This document shows positions 1 through 6,254 of a stretch of 13,959 nt of DNA, in pieces; position 1 is the stretch's first letter; the number at the start of each line of letters is the position of its first letter. The position numbers and the translations under genes are program-made. Source of the DNA: Hyphomicrobiales bacterium (lineage in GTDB: Bacteria > Pseudomonadota > Alphaproteobacteria > Rhizobiales > CAYWUX01); contig JANQOC010000284.1 of the NCBI GenBank assembly GCA_028279265.1, forward strand, positions 1-13,959, given 5' to 3'. The notes beneath the pieces are model-generated. The model did not search any database and was not told the DNA's origin. It saw only the letters and a program-made list of their open reading frames with translations.

Positions 1-668
1 TCATTGAAATGAGTGGAAAGGGCTTTGCAGGCCGCAAATCCGGCAACGGACAGACGGCAGACCGGAGATTCACTGCCACCGGCTAGCATCAGATCCGCAT
101 CGCCCAGCGCCACCAGGCGCGCGGCATCGCCAATCGCATGAGCGCCGGTAGAGCAGGCCGTGACAACGGCATGATTGGGGCCTTTAAGACCGTGACGGAT
201 GGAAATTTGTCCAGAACACAAATTGATCAAACGTCCGGGAATAAAAAACGGACTGACCCGGCGCGGACCTTTCTCGGCAAGCAGGAGCGATGTTTTTTCA
301 ATACCCTGCAAACCGCCGATTCCGGAACCGACAAGAACGCCGGCACGGTACCGATCCTCTTCGGTTTCGGCCGTCCATCCCGAATCCTTGATTGCCTGAT
401 CCGCCGCGGCCATGGAGTAAATTATGAAGTCGTCGACTTTTCTCTGTTCCTTGGGTTCCATCCAGTCATCGGCATTGAAAGTGCCGTTTGAACCGTCCCC
501 TCTGGGAATCTGGCAGGCGATCTGGCAGGACAGATCGTCGACCTCAAAATTGTCGATCCGTTCCGCCGCGTTGTCGCCCTTGACGAGGCGGCTCCATGTT
601 TCCTCAACACCACAACCGAGTGGAGAAACCATTCCCAGCCCGGTAATAACAACCCGACGCATTTCCAT
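1..668 (-). CDS. fabF: 3-oxoacyl-[ACP] synthase II (KAS II), 5' part, runs off left edge
   Basis: Condensing enzyme of type II fatty acid synthesis: it joins malonyl-ACP to a growing acyl-ACP in the cytoplasm. The visible 222 codons begin MEMRRVVITGLGMVSPLG, the usual FabF N-terminus, and include the nucleophile motif TACSTGAHAIGDA with the active-site Cys at residue 172 (codon at 153-155). The two catalytic histidines lie in the missing C-terminal half; the family is usually about 410-420 residues. The start is either the ATG at 666-668 or the one at 660-662 (MRRVV...); neither has a strong Shine-Dalgarno, so the start is uncertain by two codons. It is the last of four lipid genes on this strand, 208 bases after acpP. 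FabB is the alternative family member, but the N-terminus and the place next to acpP favour FabF. Confidence 0.95.
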   Translation of the reverse strand, partial: MEMRRVVITGLGMVSPLGCGVEETWSRLVKGDNAAERIDNFEVDDLSCQIACQIPRGDGSNGTFNADDWMEPKEQRKVDDFIIYSMAAADQAIKDSGWTAETEEDRYRAGVLVGSGIGGLQGIEKTSLLLAEKGPRRVSPFFIPGRLINLCSGQISIRHGLKGPNHAVVTACSTGAHAIGDAARLVALGDADLMLAGGSESPVCRLSVAGFAACKALSTHFN

Positions 669-730
669 AATTTAACAACTCAAATTTTCTCTGTGATTGA
701 AAAAGTGTCCCGGTTTGTGCGTTGATCAAT

Positions 731-763
731 CGTCAAACCTACTGAAAGCACACTTCCGTCAAA
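731..763. repeat. Direct repeat CGTCAAA x2, 26 bp apart, upstream of fabF
   Basis: The heptamer CGTCAAA occurs at 731-737 and 757-763 (TTTGACG when read toward fabF), with starts 26 bp apart. The palindrome TTGATCAA sits beside it at 723-730. Each TTTGACG resembles a -35 element for fabF, but no clear -10 follows either copy. The pair could be promoter elements, a regulator site or chance. This is the only structure I see in the 208-base acpP-fabF gap. Confidence 0.3.
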
Positions 764-876
764 CTCCTGCAATCATTTTCTTGCACTCAATCATGGACAC
801 ATGACATTACGCAGCCACGCGAAAGTCTGTGCCTGGGAAATAATTATAGGATTTTAAGACAAGAACCGGTAGAGGT

Positions 877-1113
877 TTAAGCAGTGTTTTCTTTAAGAAA
901 ATTGACTGCGTCACCGACTGTGAGAATTGTTTCGGCGGCATCATCGGGAATTTCGCAGCTGAATTCTTCTTCAAATGCCATCACGAGTTCAACCGTATCC
1001 AAGCTGTCCGCGCCCAGATCGTCAATAAAACTTGCTTTTTCAGTGACCTTATCAGCTTCGACCCCGAGGTGCTCGACTACGATTTTTTTTACACGTTCTG
1101 AAATATCGCTCAT
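877..1113 (-). CDS. acpP: Acyl carrier protein
   Basis: Small acidic carrier (78 aa) that holds growing acyl chains as thioesters on a 4'-phosphopantetheine arm for fatty acid, lipid A and phospholipid synthesis. The attachment site is Ser37 in the motif DDLGADSLDTVELVMAFE. The C-terminal part (CEIPDDAAETILTVGDAV) is the standard helix III-IV region, and the length matches the family. The ATG at 1111-1113 is preceded by a strong purine-rich ribosome site, AAGGAAGGTG (complement of 1124-1133). It lies between fabG and fabF with gaps of 248 and 208 bases, so it probably has its own promoter, which fits the high expression known for ACP. I see no clear terminator after it. Confidence 0.98.
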   Translation of the reverse strand: MSDISERVKKIVVEHLGVEADKVTEKASFIDDLGADSLDTVELVMAFEEEFSCEIPDDAAETILTVGDAVNFLKENTA

Positions 1114-1153
1114 CGCTCCAACTCACCTTCCTTTCAAATTCTTTATTTGATTT

Positions 1154-1171
1154 TCGATCCTGACGGATCGA
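1154..1171 (-). promoter_or_regulatory. Perfect 7-bp stem-loop in the acpP upstream region
   Basis: TCGATCC-TGAC-GGATCGA on the plus strand (7-bp perfect stem, 4-nt loop), about 40 nt upstream of the acpP start codon. In the acpP transcript direction it is followed by A-rich sequence, not a U-run, so it does not look like a terminator for fabG. It could be a 5' leader hairpin that stabilises or regulates acpP mRNA, or a DNA operator. The rest of the 248-base fabG-acpP gap is AT-rich with an imperfect palindrome around AGCATGCT (1194-1201) and no promoter I can call firmly. Confidence 0.4.
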
Positions 1172-1361
1172 GCCCATTATTGCCTATTTCTCAGCATGCT
1201 AAGCGGGCGATTTATTTGGGAAATTCCTATTTTTTGAACGACTTCCTCAAATCGGCGCTTGGTAACACATATTTTTACCCTTGGCCAGCGCTCACTCAGG
1301 CAGCTCTAAACCGGTTCAACTGTTATTTCAATCGATTTATTGAGAATTCTACAATTGTACC

Positions 1362-2099
1362 CTAAAGCATGACCATTCCGCCGTTTATATGCAGGGTTTG
1401 TCCCGTCATATATCCGGATTCATCACTGGCGAGATAAAGGGTCGCCGCGGCAATATCAGAAGGCTTTCCGAATTTACCGGCGGGAATGACCATGGCGATC
1501 GCTTCGACCTGTTTTTCCGTCAGGGCGTCGGTCATGGGTGTTTCGATAAAGCCCGGCGCAATACAATTTGCCGTAATACCGCGGGTTGCCACTTCTCTGG
1601 CCAGAGATTTCGTCATTCCGATCATCCCCGCTTTGGATGCGGCATAATTGGGCTGGCCCGGATTCCCGATAATGCCGCTGATCGAGGAAATATTGACGAC
1701 CCGGCCATATCTGCGGCGCATCATTCCGCGAAGGGCGCCGCGAACAATGGCAAATGTCGATGACAGGTTCACCTGAATGACATCGTCCCATTCTTCATCA
1801 CTCATACGCATGAAAAGATTGTCTTTTGTTATGCCGGCATTGTTAACGAGAATATCCAGCTGACCGACGGCTTCCTCGGCTCTTTCAGGCAGCTTTGCAA
1901 CCGCTTCGCGATCGCGCAAATTACAGGCCACGACATGACAGCGGTCGCCGATTTCAGCCGCGAGTTCCTGTAATTTTTCTTCCCGGGTGCCTGAAATTGC
2001 AATTGTCGCGCCAGCCTTGTGTAAGGTTCTGGCCAATTCAGCGCCAATTCCTCCGGTCGTCCCGGTGATAAGAGCGCCTTTTCCCGTTAAATCGAACAT
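1362..2099 (-). CDS. fabG: 3-oxoacyl-[ACP] reductase
   Basis: NADPH-dependent reductase of 3-oxoacyl-ACP to 3-hydroxyacyl-ACP, the first reduction of each elongation round. The 245-residue protein is a classical short-chain dehydrogenase: cofactor motif TGTTGGIG at 12-19, NNAG at 86-89, and catalytic tetrad Asn111, Ser139, Tyr152, Lys156 (YAASK). The C-terminus, GQTLHINGGMVML, is typical of FabG. An AGGGA ribosome site (complement of 2111-2115) lies 11 nt before the ATG. It starts 85 bases after the fabD stop and is probably co-transcribed with it. Many SDR paralogues exist, but position between fabD and acpP makes the fatty-acid enzyme the clear choice. Confidence 0.97.
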   Translation of the reverse strand: MFDLTGKGALITGTTGGIGAELARTLHKAGATIAISGTREEKLQELAAEIGDRCHVVACNLRDREAVAKLPERAEEAVGQLDILVNNAGITKDNLFMRMSDEEWDDVIQVNLSSTFAIVRGALRGMMRRRYGRVVNISSISGIIGNPGQPNYAASKAGMIGMTKSLAREVATRGITANCIAPGFIETPMTDALTEKQVEAIAMVIPAGKFGKPSDIAAATLYLASDESGYMTGQTLHINGGMVML

Positions 2100-2184
2100 A
2101 TTTGATATCGTCCCTGAAACTCTTGTATCTACAAAATCGTCTAATTCTCTGCGTTGGTTACCCGGTGTCGCGCCCGTTGATGGT

Positions 2185-3129
2185 TCAGCTCAAAACCGAC
2201 ACGGCCTCGTCAAAATCTTTGGCACTGCCAATGGAATGGGCCGTTAAACTCCGTTCAATCCGGCGAGCAAGTCCAGACAGCACGCGGCCGGTTCCGATCT
2301 CGAAAACGGTATCGACCCCTTGTGATGCCATATACATCACGGATTCCCGCCAGCGCACCATTCCCGTGACCTGTTCCACCAGCTTTTCAACTATTTCAGA
2401 GGGATCCGAAATATCTTTCGCCAATACATTACTGACAAGGGGAACATCCGGTGCCGAAACGGTGACTTTGCCCAGCTCTTCCGCCATGCGTTCCGCCGCC
2501 GGCTGCATCAATTGGCAATGGAAGGGTGCGCTAACCGGTAACAGAACCGCTCTGCGGGCGCCAAATTCCGAAGCCTGTTCAACAGCCCGGTCGATCGCCG
2601 ATTTTGTACCACTCAGAACAACCTGACCCGATCCGTTGTCATTGGCCGCCTGACAAACTTCATCCTGCGCAACCGCTTCCGCCAGTTTCTTGGCTTCTTC
2701 AAGCTCCAATCCCATAAGAGCGGCCATGGCCCCTTCGCCGACGGGAACCGCAGCCTGCATGGATTGTCCCCGTATTTTGAGGAGTCGTGCCGTGTCGGTC
2801 AGCGTGAGCGCATTGGCAGCCGCAAGTGCTGAATATTCTCCGAGCGAATGTCCGGCGACATATTTAACCCTGTCCTTGAGTGAAAAGCCGTGATCTTTTT
2901 CAAGAACACGCATGACGGCGAGGGAAACGGCCATCAAGGCGGGTTGGGCATTTTCCGTTAGTTTCAGCGTTTCTTCGGGACCCTGCCACATTATATCAGA
3001 GAGTTTTTGTCCAAGCGCCTCATCGACCTCATCAAAAACTTCCCGTGCAGCGGTGAAATTTTCAGCCAAATCGGCTCCCATGCCAACAGCCTGGCTGCCC
3101 TGGCCCGGGAAGGTGAAAGCAAATGTCAT
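2185..3129 (-). CDS. fabD: Malonyl-CoA:ACP transacylase
   Basis: Transfers malonyl from CoA to ACP, supplying the extender unit for FabF-type condensation. The 314-residue protein starts TFAFTFPGQGSQAVGMG, has the nucleophile elbow GHSLGEYS with Ser95, Arg120 in LLKIRGQSMQ (substrate carboxylate binding) and the partner His204 in PVSAPFH. Length and motif spacing match the FabD family. The ribosome site is weak (a TTGAGACG-like stretch before ATG at 3127-3129). It is the first gene of the leftward lipid cluster and is divergent from rpsF across a 417-base region. Confidence 0.97.
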   Translation of the reverse strand: MTFAFTFPGQGSQAVGMGADLAENFTAAREVFDEVDEALGQKLSDIMWQGPEETLKLTENAQPALMAVSLAVMRVLEKDHGFSLKDRVKYVAGHSLGEYSALAAANALTLTDTARLLKIRGQSMQAAVPVGEGAMAALMGLELEEAKKLAEAVAQDEVCQAANDNGSGQVVLSGTKSAIDRAVEQASEFGARRAVLLPVSAPFHCQLMQPAAERMAEELGKVTVSAPDVPLVSNVLAKDISDPSEIVEKLVEQVTGMVRWRESVMYMASQGVDTVFEIGTGRVLSGLARRIERSLTAHSIGSAKDFDEAVSVLS

Positions 3130-3181
3130 GATCGTCTCAAGTGCTCAATTAATCCGTTGCCGCTATCTTATCCTTAATTTC

Positions 3182-3210
3182 ACAGAACAAGATCCGGCCC
3201 ACGGTTCTGT
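3182..3210. repeat. Inverted repeat ACAGAAC/GTTCTGT upstream of fabD
   Basis: Perfect 7-bp arms, ACAGAAC at 3182-3188 and GTTCTGT at 3204-3210, separated by 15 bases. It is 50-80 bases before the fabD start codon. It could be an operator, or, if fabD is transcribed from further upstream, a leader hairpin with a large loop. No U-run follows in either direction, so a terminator is unlikely. Confidence 0.4.
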
Positions 3211-3220
3211 AAGACCGCTT

Positions 3221-3248
3221 TTGACACTCATTTCCGGCTGGCTGTCAA
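3221..3248. promoter_or_regulatory. TTGACA-N16-TGTCAA dyad, possible divergent -35 elements
   Basis: TTGACA at 3221-3226 and its complement TGTCAA at 3243-3248 face each other across 16 bases. The right arm read leftward is CTTGACA, a good alphaproteobacterial -35 for fabD, but the expected -10 position (around 3220-3226) is not a good match. The left arm is a -35 look-alike for rightward transcription, also without a good -10. Promoter or repressor site are both possible. Confidence 0.3.
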
Positions 3249-3311
3249 GGTTTGCTTGCAATTTTCGTGATGAATTCTGCCTAGTAACAAGGTTCCGGTA
3301 TCAATTAGTGG

Positions 3312-3339
3312 TTGCGTAATTGATTTTCTGGACTATAAA
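3312..3339 (+). promoter_or_regulatory. Candidate sigma-70-like promoter for the rpsF operon
   Basis: TTGCGT at 3312-3317 and TATAAA at 3334-3339 are separated by 16 bases. Transcription would start near 3346 and give a 5' leader of about 200 nt before rpsF. This is the best promoter match in the divergent region. Long leaders are common where ribosomal proteins control their own mRNA. Confidence 0.5.
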
Positions 3340-3482
3340 ACATCCGAACCGTTTTCGGCTGAAGGCTGAAAGGAAAAAGAAATTTTTCGCTGATGTCGCG
3401 ATTGATTGAATTTGCGATCGGTGACGGCAAAAAATTTCTGGGATTGTCCCGTTCCCCTGTCTTCGCTCTTTCGAGAAACCTA

Positions 3483-3540
3483 TTGAGCCTTTCCTGTGCT
3501 CAAAAGGGGCTTTGCGCCGAAACACTAGAAAAGGAAAGGC
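3483..3540 (+). promoter_or_regulatory. rpsF leader element with competing hairpin and anti-Shine-Dalgarno helix
   Basis: Two mutually exclusive pairings can be read. Helix A pairs TTGAGC (3483-3488) with GCTCAA (3498-3503). Helix B pairs GCCTTTCCT (3487-3495) with AGGAAAGGC (3532-3540), nine perfect pairs that cover the rpsF ribosome site just before ATG 3547. Helix B can be lengthened by GTG (3496-3498) with CAC (3523-3525), enclosing a GGC-TTTGC-GCC hairpin (3508-3518) and a CCG at 3517-3519. Alternatively the loop of helix A pairs with the ribosome site as a pseudoknot. S6:S18 complexes are known to bind a CCG-containing structure in rpsF leaders of several bacteria; whether this is that motif is inference. 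Confidence 0.5.
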
Positions 3541-3546
3541 ACACCC

Positions 3547-4005
3547 ATGCCCTTGTACGAACACGTATTTCTTGCGCGTCAGGATATTTCGGCGCAGCAG
3601 GTCAAGGCTTTGACCACGACCTATGAAACTCTTATTGCCGATAATGGCGGCAAGGTAGAAAAATCCGAATATTGGGGTTTGAAATCCCTTTCTTACAAGA
3701 TCAAGAAAAATCGGAAAGCCCACTATAATCTGTTCAATATCGATGCCCCTCATGAAGCGGTGGCTGAAATGGAACGACAAATGAATTTGTCGACTGACGT
3801 TTTGAGATTCATGACCATCCGTGTCGATGAATTCGAAACGGAACCTTCGGTCATGATGCGCAAATCAGACCGTGACGATCGTCGCGGAGGGCCGCGGGGA
3901 CAGCGAAACTTCGGCGGACCCAGGGATTCCCGGGGTAGCCGTGGAGACGCGCCCTCTAGACCGAACCCGGCCGGTGGACCGGAAGCCAAAGGAGATTCGC
4001 AATGA
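3547..4005 (+). CDS. rpsF: 30S ribosomal protein S6 with long RG-rich tail
   Basis: Component of the platform of the small ribosomal subunit that binds 16S rRNA with S18. Residues 1-100 are the S6 fold (MPLYEHVFLARQDIS..., YWGLKSLSYKIKK, VLRFMTIRVDEFE). Residues 101-152 form a disordered tail rich in Arg, Gly, Asp and Pro, with RGG-like pieces; E. coli S6 is about 131-135 residues and ends in an acidic tail instead. The AGGAAAGG ribosome site at 3532-3539 ends 7 nt before the ATG. The stop overlaps the rpsR start (ATGA, 4002-4005), so translation of S6 and S18 is probably coupled at equal dose. It is the first gene of the operon and probably the target of autoregulation. Confidence 0.97.
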   Translation: MPLYEHVFLARQDISAQQVKALTTTYETLIADNGGKVEKSEYWGLKSLSYKIKKNRKAHYNLFNIDAPHEAVAEMERQMNLSTDVLRFMTIRVDEFETEPSVMMRKSDRDDRRGGPRGQRNFGGPRDSRGSRGDAPSRPNPAGGPEAKGDSQ

Positions 4006-4247
4006 GTATGTCTTCAGGACAGGGCCGACGCCCCTTCTATCGACGCCGGAAAACGTGTCCGTTCTCGAGCGATTCATCCCCCAAGATTGACTACAAGGAC
4101 GTGAAACTCCTGCAGCGCTTTATTTCCGAACGCGGCAAAATTGTTCCTAGTCGAATTACCGCGGTATCGGCCAAGAAACAAAGGGAACTCGCCCGCGCTA
4201 TCAAGCGTGCACGGTTTTTGGGCCTCATACCCTATCAGATCGGTTGA
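4002..4247 (+). CDS. rpsR: 30S ribosomal protein S18
   Basis: Binding partner of S6 in the 30S platform. The 81-residue basic protein has the family signature RRPFYRRRKTCPF near the N-terminus, then KIDYKDVKLLQRFISERGKI and SAKKQRELARAIKRARFLGLIPY. A strong AAAGGAG site (3988-3994) lies 7 nt before the ATG at 4002; Met3 (4008) is a less well placed alternative. The start overlaps the rpsF stop by four bases. Confidence 0.97.
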   Translation: MSMSSGQGRRPFYRRRKTCPFSSDSSPKIDYKDVKLLQRFISERGKIVPSRITAVSAKKQRELARAIKRARFLGLIPYQIG

Positions 4248-4297
4248 TATCCAGACCGTCGTTTAAACAGCCTATGTTGGCATTCGGGTTGGGCCAT

Positions 4298-4329
4298 TGG
4301 CGGTAATCGCAAAATGGCTCTAACCGCCA
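4298..4329 (+). repeat. Inverted repeat TGGCGGT/ACCGCCA between rpsR and the membrane protein gene
   Basis: Perfect 7-bp GC-rich arms at 4298-4304 and 4323-4329 with an 18-base loop, 50 bases after the rpsR stop and 20 bases before the next start codon. No U-run follows, so at most it is a weak attenuator or an mRNA-processing hairpin that separates ribosomal protein expression from the membrane protein. Function is inferred only. Confidence 0.35.
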
Positions 4330-4348
4330 TCGAGCGGGACAGCTAGAG

Positions 4349-5332
4349 ATGATTGTACAATTAGCGATTGCCATTTCCGCCGGATTAGTTTCCGCAGCCA
4401 TCTTTGCCTTCATGGCAACCGGAACGGTACTGGCCTCGCCACTATTTTACGTCGCCCTTCTTCCCCATTATGTCGTTGGCCTCGGGTGGAGCCCCGCCTA
4501 TGCGTTCATCGCTATTTTTTCGGCCCTGTTTGTCCTGTTACCCGCATTCGGATTGAAAGTTGCGTTCCTGCACGCACTGACTATTTCGGTCCCCGCCTAC
4601 ATCGTCTGTTACCTGCTATTTCTGCAGCGCCAGCAAACGGCACAAATTACATCCGACAACGGGCAACCTGAAAACGCACAACCTGACAACGCTCATCAAG
4701 CCGCAACGCAAACGGCGGAGTGGTATCCATTTGGAAATGTTATCATCGCCATTGCACTGATGGCCGGTGTGCTGGCGACCATCAGTATTTTCATGATCGG
4801 ATCCACTTATGAAAGCTATCAGGCAGCGATAAATGAAATGATTACGCAGGCCTTTCGTGCACCGGAAGGTTCCGACAGTCCGAATATCAATCAGAATTTT
4901 CTCAACAGTCTCACGGAAATACTGCCACGGGTTCTGCCTGCGGCGTCCGCCACGCTCTGGCTGTCTACGAATCTGGTGAACCTTTGGCTCGCAGGAAGGA
5001 TCACAAAGCACACGCAGCTCCTGCGTCGCCCCTGGCCCGACATTGCAAAAATTGAATATCCAAAAGTCCTGCTCATCATTTTTGTCGCCGCGCTCGCAGC
5101 TTCGTTTCTGCCGGGTTTGCCGGGTCTGGCCGCGTCCGGATTTGTCGGCGCCATCACCACGGCCTATCTGATCATGGGATTGTTTGTTCTTCACGTGCTG
5201 TCGCGCAAAAGTTCGCTCAGGAACCTGCTTTTGATCGCGGCTTATCTGAGCCTCATCCTGATTCCGTGGATGAGCATCATCGTTACGATTGTCGGCGTCG
5301 GTGAACCGTTGTTCCGGCTGCGAGACCGTTAA
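4349..5332 (+). CDS. DUF2232 / YybS-like polytopic membrane protein
   Basis: Function unknown. The 327-residue protein is strongly hydrophobic with about seven or eight membrane segments: roughly 1-28, 31-46, 50-66, 70-93, 130-151, 238-256, 260-286 and 291-316, plus an amphipathic stretch near 191-217. A hydrophilic loop at 94-126 contains a small NxQPxN repeat. Alphaproteobacteria commonly carry a DUF2232 protein between rpsR and rplI, and this length, topology and position fit; Bacillus YybS also sits beside rplI. The ribosome site is poor (GCTAGAG touching the ATG), suggesting low translation compared with its neighbours. A ribosome-related or envelope role has not been established. The family call rests on context and topology rather than a signature motif. 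Confidence 0.8.
   Translation: MIVQLAIAISAGLVSAAIFAFMATGTVLASPLFYVALLPHYVVGLGWSPAYAFIAIFSALFVLLPAFGLKVAFLHALTISVPAYIVCYLLFLQRQQTAQITSDNGQPENAQPDNAHQAATQTAEWYPFGNVIIAIALMAGVLATISIFMIGSTYESYQAAINEMITQAFRAPEGSDSPNINQNFLNSLTEILPRVLPAASATLWLSTNLVNLWLAGRITKHTQLLRRPWPDIAKIEYPKVLLIIFVAALAASFLPGLPGLAASGFVGAITTAYLIMGLFVLHVLSRKSSLRNLLLIAAYLSLILIPWMSIIVTIVGVGEPLFRLRDR
4655..4693 (+). repeat. Short degenerate tandem repeat inside the DUF2232 gene
   Basis: Two 15-base units, CAACCTGAAAACGCA (4664-4678) and CAACCTGACAACGCT (4679-4693), differ at two positions. A shorter related copy GACAACGGG precedes them. They encode residues about 103-115 (DNGQPENAQPDNA) in a cytosolic or periplasmic loop. Such in-frame units can vary in number between strains. 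Confidence 0.6.
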
Positions 5333-5411
5333 AGGGAGTAACGGGAGTCAAAAAATTACCGGTGTCATCCGGCGCCAACTACAAAATGCATGAATCAAAG
5401 GAGTATAGACC

Positions 5412-6113
5412 ATGGAAATAATTTTACTCGAACGCATCGCCAAGCTCGGACAAATGGGAGATATCGTTCAGGTCAAGGATGGCTTTGCACGCAACTATCT
5501 TTTGCCCCAAGGCAAAGCACTGAGAGCCAATGCCGCCAACAAACAGCTTTTCGAGGCCCAGAAAGCGCAACTTGAAGCCCGCAATCTGGAAGAGAAAAAA
5601 GAGGCCGAAGGTGTTTCCGAAAAAGTTGACGGCCAAACCTTTATCATTATTCGCCAGGCCGGCGACTCAGGTCAACTGTATGGTTCTGTTTCGACCCGCG
5701 ATATCTCGGACGCTGTCACCGAGGGAGGATGCTCTGTCGAACGACGGCAGGTTATGCTCGACAGACCCATTAAGGAGCTGGGGCTTCACAATGTGCAAAT
5801 CAATCTCCATCCTGAAGTTGAAGTCAGTGTAATCGTAAATGTCGCGCGTACCGAAGAGGAAGCCGAGCGTCAGGCTCGCGGCGAGTCCATTCGCGACGAA
5901 TTTGACGATGATGATAATGAACCGCTGGATCAATTTGATGCGGATGAGATTTTCGAAGATGAGGAAACAGCAAAAACCGCGCAGGAACGCCTTGCCGGGG
6001 ATAACGAAGATGACGGAGGCGATACAGCAGATGAACAGGAGGCCGCCGCAACCCAGGATGCCGACGGCGAAGTTCAAGAGGGGACAGAAACCGAAGCCGA
6101 TAAATCCGCCTGA
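5412..6113 (+). CDS. rplI: 50S ribosomal protein L9 with acidic C-terminal extension
   Basis: L9 binds 23S rRNA near the L1 stalk and helps keep reading frame. Residues 1-50 are the N-terminal rRNA-binding domain with the signature GQMGDIVQVKDGFARNYLLP (14-33). A charged connecting helix follows (about 42-75), then the C-terminal domain to about 147. Residues 148-233 form an extra tail very rich in Asp, Glu, Gln and Ala, predicted disordered. E. coli L9 is 149 residues; alphaproteobacterial L9 is often longer, but this tail is long even so. AAAGGAG at 5397-5403 is a strong ribosome site 8 nt before ATG. It closes the ribosomal protein operon, 79 bases after the DUF2232 gene. Confidence 0.97.
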   Translation: MEIILLERIAKLGQMGDIVQVKDGFARNYLLPQGKALRANAANKQLFEAQKAQLEARNLEEKKEAEGVSEKVDGQTFIIIRQAGDSGQLYGSVSTRDISDAVTEGGCSVERRQVMLDRPIKELGLHNVQINLHPEVEVSVIVNVARTEEEAERQARGESIRDEFDDDDNEPLDQFDADEIFEDEETAKTAQERLAGDNEDDGGDTADEQEAAATQDADGEVQEGTETEADKSA

Positions 6114-6152
6114 TCCCAGGGTCACAAATACGGCCGGTAGAACTGCAAGATG

Positions 6153-6195
6153 AGGAGTCCTCTCTATTCACTTCATAATAATCAAAAGGACTCCT
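6153..6195. repeat. Inverted repeat AGGAGTCC/GGACTCCT after rplI
   Basis: Perfect 8-bp arms at 6153-6160 and 6188-6195 around a 27-base AT-rich loop, 40 bases after the rplI stop. The large loop and missing U-run argue against a standard intrinsic terminator, but no better end signal for the ribosomal operon is visible. It could act as an operator for cfa or as an mRNA 3' stem. Confidence 0.35.
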
Positions 6196-6254
6196 GCTCC
6201 AACTACGGTCAGGGGCGATGTATTCGACAACTCGTATATCAACTTGAATTTAGG

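Larger units (their letters stand above)
3130..3546. other. 417-base divergent control region between fabD and rpsF
   Basis: No convincing gene is present. From left to right it holds: the fabD leader (3130-3180); two inverted repeats (3182-3210 and 3221-3248); a sigma-70-like promoter for rpsF (3312-3339); a short hairpin CCGAA-CCGTT-TTCGG (3344-3358) at the expected start of that transcript; and a long AT-rich leader ending in a structured element with the rpsF ribosome site (3483-3540). Open frames crossing the region are shadows or short and lack homology I recognise. Confidence 0.7.

Noticed and set aside
2102..2626. A 174-codon plus-strand frame over the fabG-fabD junction
   Set aside because: Antisense to fabD, whose reading frame and catalytic residues are clear.
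3301..3780. A 159-codon minus-strand frame across the rpsF leader
   Set aside because: Half of it is antisense to rpsF and the rest crosses the promoter and leader; no ribosome site or known motif.
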